This document shows positions 63,772-64,000 of a stretch of 64,000 nucleotides of DNA, one piece after another. Every line of letters begins with the position of its first letter. Position 1 is the first letter of the stretch. A model generated the notes under the pieces. It was not told where the DNA came from. It did not search any database and saw only the letters and a program-made list of their open reading frames with translations. Source of the DNA: an uncultured Poribacteria bacterium (GTDB lineage Bacteria > Poribacteria > WGA-4E > WGA-3G); the NCBI GenBank assembly GCA_951812525.1, contig OX638316.1, positions 2,536,506-2,600,505 of the forward strand, given 5' to 3'. The position numbers and the translations under genes are program-made.

Positions 63772-64000
63772 TTAGTACAGTCCGACTCTAACGTAGTTCG
63801 GCACTAAAGACCAGTAACTATCACTATCTCCCTGCTGTAAGCGTTGTGCACCAAGATGGGCGATGGTCGCACCGCGCGGGACATTGAAAATAGCATCCGC
63901 AAAGTGTACCCGTTCGCCGAGATTTTCTCGGACAACGTCTCCGTATGTCGCTAGTCCGTCACCAACGAAGTTGATAGTACAATCTGGAGGGGTATATTCT
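63772..64000 (-). CDS. tsaB: tRNA t6A biosynthesis protein TsaB, C-terminal part (runs off right edge)
   Basis: Only the last 76 codons are visible. They contain FVGDGLATYGDVVRENL, then VPRGATIAHLGAQRL and the terminal LVPNYVRVGLY, which matches the C-terminus of TsaB as I know it (VPRA..., P.YVR). No start is in the window. tsaE is at 45399. Confidence 0.85.
   Translation of the reverse strand, partial: EYTPPDCTINFVGDGLATYGDVVRENLGERVHFADAIFNVPRGATIAHLGAQRLQQGDSDSYWSLVPNYVRVGLY

Overview
The window looks like a chromosomal segment of an uncultured, Gram-negative-type bacterium. I would place it in or near Candidatus Poribacteria. The reasons are two DUF6785-type membrane proteins, a PhyH dioxygenase and xylose-isomerase-like TIM barrels, NHL-repeat envelope proteins, a LamG protein, and a giant secreted protein with dockerin-like repeats and a type-IX-like sorting tail. 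That placement is inference from gene content; no rRNA gene is present. There is no phage, CRISPR array or intact insertion sequence, but several small interspersed repeat families occur.

Layout. 1-6300: an NHL/beta-barrel envelope protein (cut by the left edge), a DUF6785 membrane protein, an orphan histidine kinase and an ECF sigma factor. 6540-12300: a near-consensus promoter, then an RNA-rich informational locus with all four expected tRNA-Ser isoacceptors, tRNA-Arg(ACG), tadA, tRNA-Ala(CGC), a large Alu-containing SRP RNA, dnaX, ybaB, recR and a glutaminyl-cyclase-like M28 peptidase. 12300-14900: mnmG and rsmG. 15000-21060: a partner-switching signalling cluster (STAS, sensor kinase, receiver-PP2C phosphatase, RsbW-like kinase, STAS) followed by a degenerate AccD-like protein. 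21200-23600: galactokinase and a ROK sugar kinase. 23660-29340: a Tat-type lipoprotein, an NHL lipoprotein and a 1262-residue outer-membrane barrel candidate. 29500-33660 (minus): an ECF sigma factor fused to a membrane-anchored sensor domain, a selenoprotein N homologue read through an in-frame UGA, and a TolB-like propeller. 34000-40750: peptidase E, a GH32 fructosidase, YjbQ, a sugar epimerase-like protein, PhyH, an SDR, a DUF2064-type transferase and a HicB-like protein fused to a HicA remnant. 41000-47650 (minus): a second DUF6785 protein, a DUF2007-like protein, a GT4 glycosyltransferase, tsaE and an orphan RbsA-type ATPase. 48000-53735: a possible DNA-annealing-type protein, a GT-C-like membrane protein, a LamG protein, a TIM barrel and TenA. 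53730-64000: a PhoR-like kinase, a DapA-family aldolase, aroA, a DUF6259 glycosidase, a flippase and the end of tsaB.

The most notable item is the gene at 30941-32599 on the minus strand. It appears as two adjacent ORFs separated by a UGA, but the two halves are in the same frame. Together they match the full architecture of animal selenoprotein N, with the UGA exactly at the Sec of the SCUG redox motif. A perfect hairpin of bacterial SECIS geometry follows the UGA. Its C-terminal domain is duplicated at the end of the membrane-anchored sigma factor encoded immediately downstream, which suggests a redox or envelope-sensing unit.

Other points of interest are the AccD pseudo-enzyme in the phosphatase/kinase cluster, the HicA-HicB remnant fusion, a shared C-terminal WGKLK tail on two unrelated secreted proteins, tadA lying 24 nt from its own substrate tRNA, and repeats that invade coding sequence.
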